A DNA stretch of 7,235 bases from an uncultured cyanobacterium (GTDB lineage: Bacteria > Cyanobacteriota > Cyanobacteriia > Cyanobacteriales > Geitlerinemataceae), in NCBI GenBank assembly GCA_937121005.1, contig CAKZKB010000511.1:1-7235 (forward strand). The letters run 5' to 3'. This document shows positions 7,000-7,235 of the stretch, in pieces; positions within the stretch are counted from its first letter, which is position 1, and each line of letters starts with the position of its first letter. The translations under genes and the position numbers were made by a program. A model generated the notes under the pieces. It was not told where the DNA came from and ran no database searches. It saw nothing but the letters and a program-made list of their open reading frames with translations.

Positions 7000-7010
7000 A
7001 GAATGTCTGA

Positions 7011-7235
7011 ATGAACGCTCTATCTAAAATTGCGATCGTCCTTTGTGCGCTCCCGATCGTTTTAGCGGCGGGTTGCACCTCCGACGGCGGTACTTCGCCG
7101 CCAGAGTCGGCGATCGCCTCTGAAGATACATACGAGGTACGGCGAGAACAAATGGTTAGCGAACAACTGCGCGATCGCGGTATAAAAGATGAAGCGGTAC
7201 TCGCCGCCATGTCTAACGTGCCTCGCCATCGTTTT
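7011..7235 (+). CDS. pcm: Protein-L-isoaspartate O-methyltransferase-like lipoprotein, 5' part only
   Basis: Only the first 75 codons are in the window. Residues 1-22 form a lipoprotein signal: N-terminal lysine (K6), hydrophobic stretch IAIVLCALPIVL, and lipobox LAAGC with the lipidated cysteine at C22. A Ser/Thr/Pro/Gly linker follows (about 23-40). From about residue 43 the sequence reads as the N-terminal helix region of isoaspartyl methyltransferases: REQMVSEQLRDRGI, then KDEAVLAAMSNVPRHRF. This family uses SAM to methylate L-isoaspartyl residues in damaged proteins so that they can revert to aspartate. Most members are cytosolic and lack a leader; this one would be anchored to a membrane facing the periplasm or lumen. 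The SAM-binding motifs lie beyond the right edge, so activity cannot be judged. AGAGAA at 6998-7003 is a possible ribosome-binding site, and the gene starts 11 bases after the sbcC stop. Confidence 0.85.
   Translation, partial: MNALSKIAIVLCALPIVLAAGCTSDGGTSPPESAIASEDTYEVRREQMVSEQLRDRGIKDEAVLAAMSNVPRHRF

Noticed and set aside
1..7235. CRISPR arrays, tRNA, rRNA or insertion-sequence transposase genes
   Set aside because: No regularly spaced direct repeats, cloverleaf, rRNA signature or transposase motif was seen on either strand.

Overview
The window comes from a cyanobacterium. The octamer GCGATCGC (HIP1, a hallmark of many cyanobacterial genomes) occurs about twenty times. The visible LysA, CobL/CbiET and SbcC proteins read as typical cyanobacterial members of their families, and gene starts mostly lack strong Shine-Dalgarno sequences. 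The sequence does not fix a genus; a filamentous, non-picocyanobacterial lineage is a guess from repeat content and general style.

Layout. Bases 1-2361 carry two minus-strand housekeeping genes in the order cbiET (cobL) then lysA, read right to left, with a 20-base overlap. lysA runs off the left edge and lacks its C-terminal part. Bases 2362-2601 are a non-coding gap holding two inverted-repeat structures that look like small interspersed repeats. Bases 2602-3734 are a compact two-gene minus-strand unit: a PD-(D/E)XK nuclease-fold protein followed, through a TAATG stop/start overlap, by a PIN-domain protein. This unit looks richer in A+T than the genes around it and lies in the longest HIP1-free stretch of the window. 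Bases 3735-3981 are a divergent intergenic region with a good candidate promoter for the nuclease pair. Bases 3982-6999 are a complete plus-strand sbcC (Rad50-like ATPase, 1005 residues, zinc hook at its exact middle). After 11 bases comes the start of a protein-L-isoaspartate O-methyltransferase that appears to be made as a lipoprotein; it is cut by the right edge.

Functional picture. cbiET serves corrin-ring methylation in cobalamin (probably pseudocobalamin) synthesis, and lysA makes lysine from meso-diaminopimelate; the two pathways have no obvious biochemical link. SbcC would act with SbcD, which is not in the window, in processing DNA ends and hairpins. The PD-(D/E)XK/PIN pair is the least understood part and the best candidate for an undescribed system: two putative nuclease folds made from one transcript, translationally coupled and divergent from a DNA-repair gene. 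The sequence alone does not show that it is a toxin-antitoxin or defence module.
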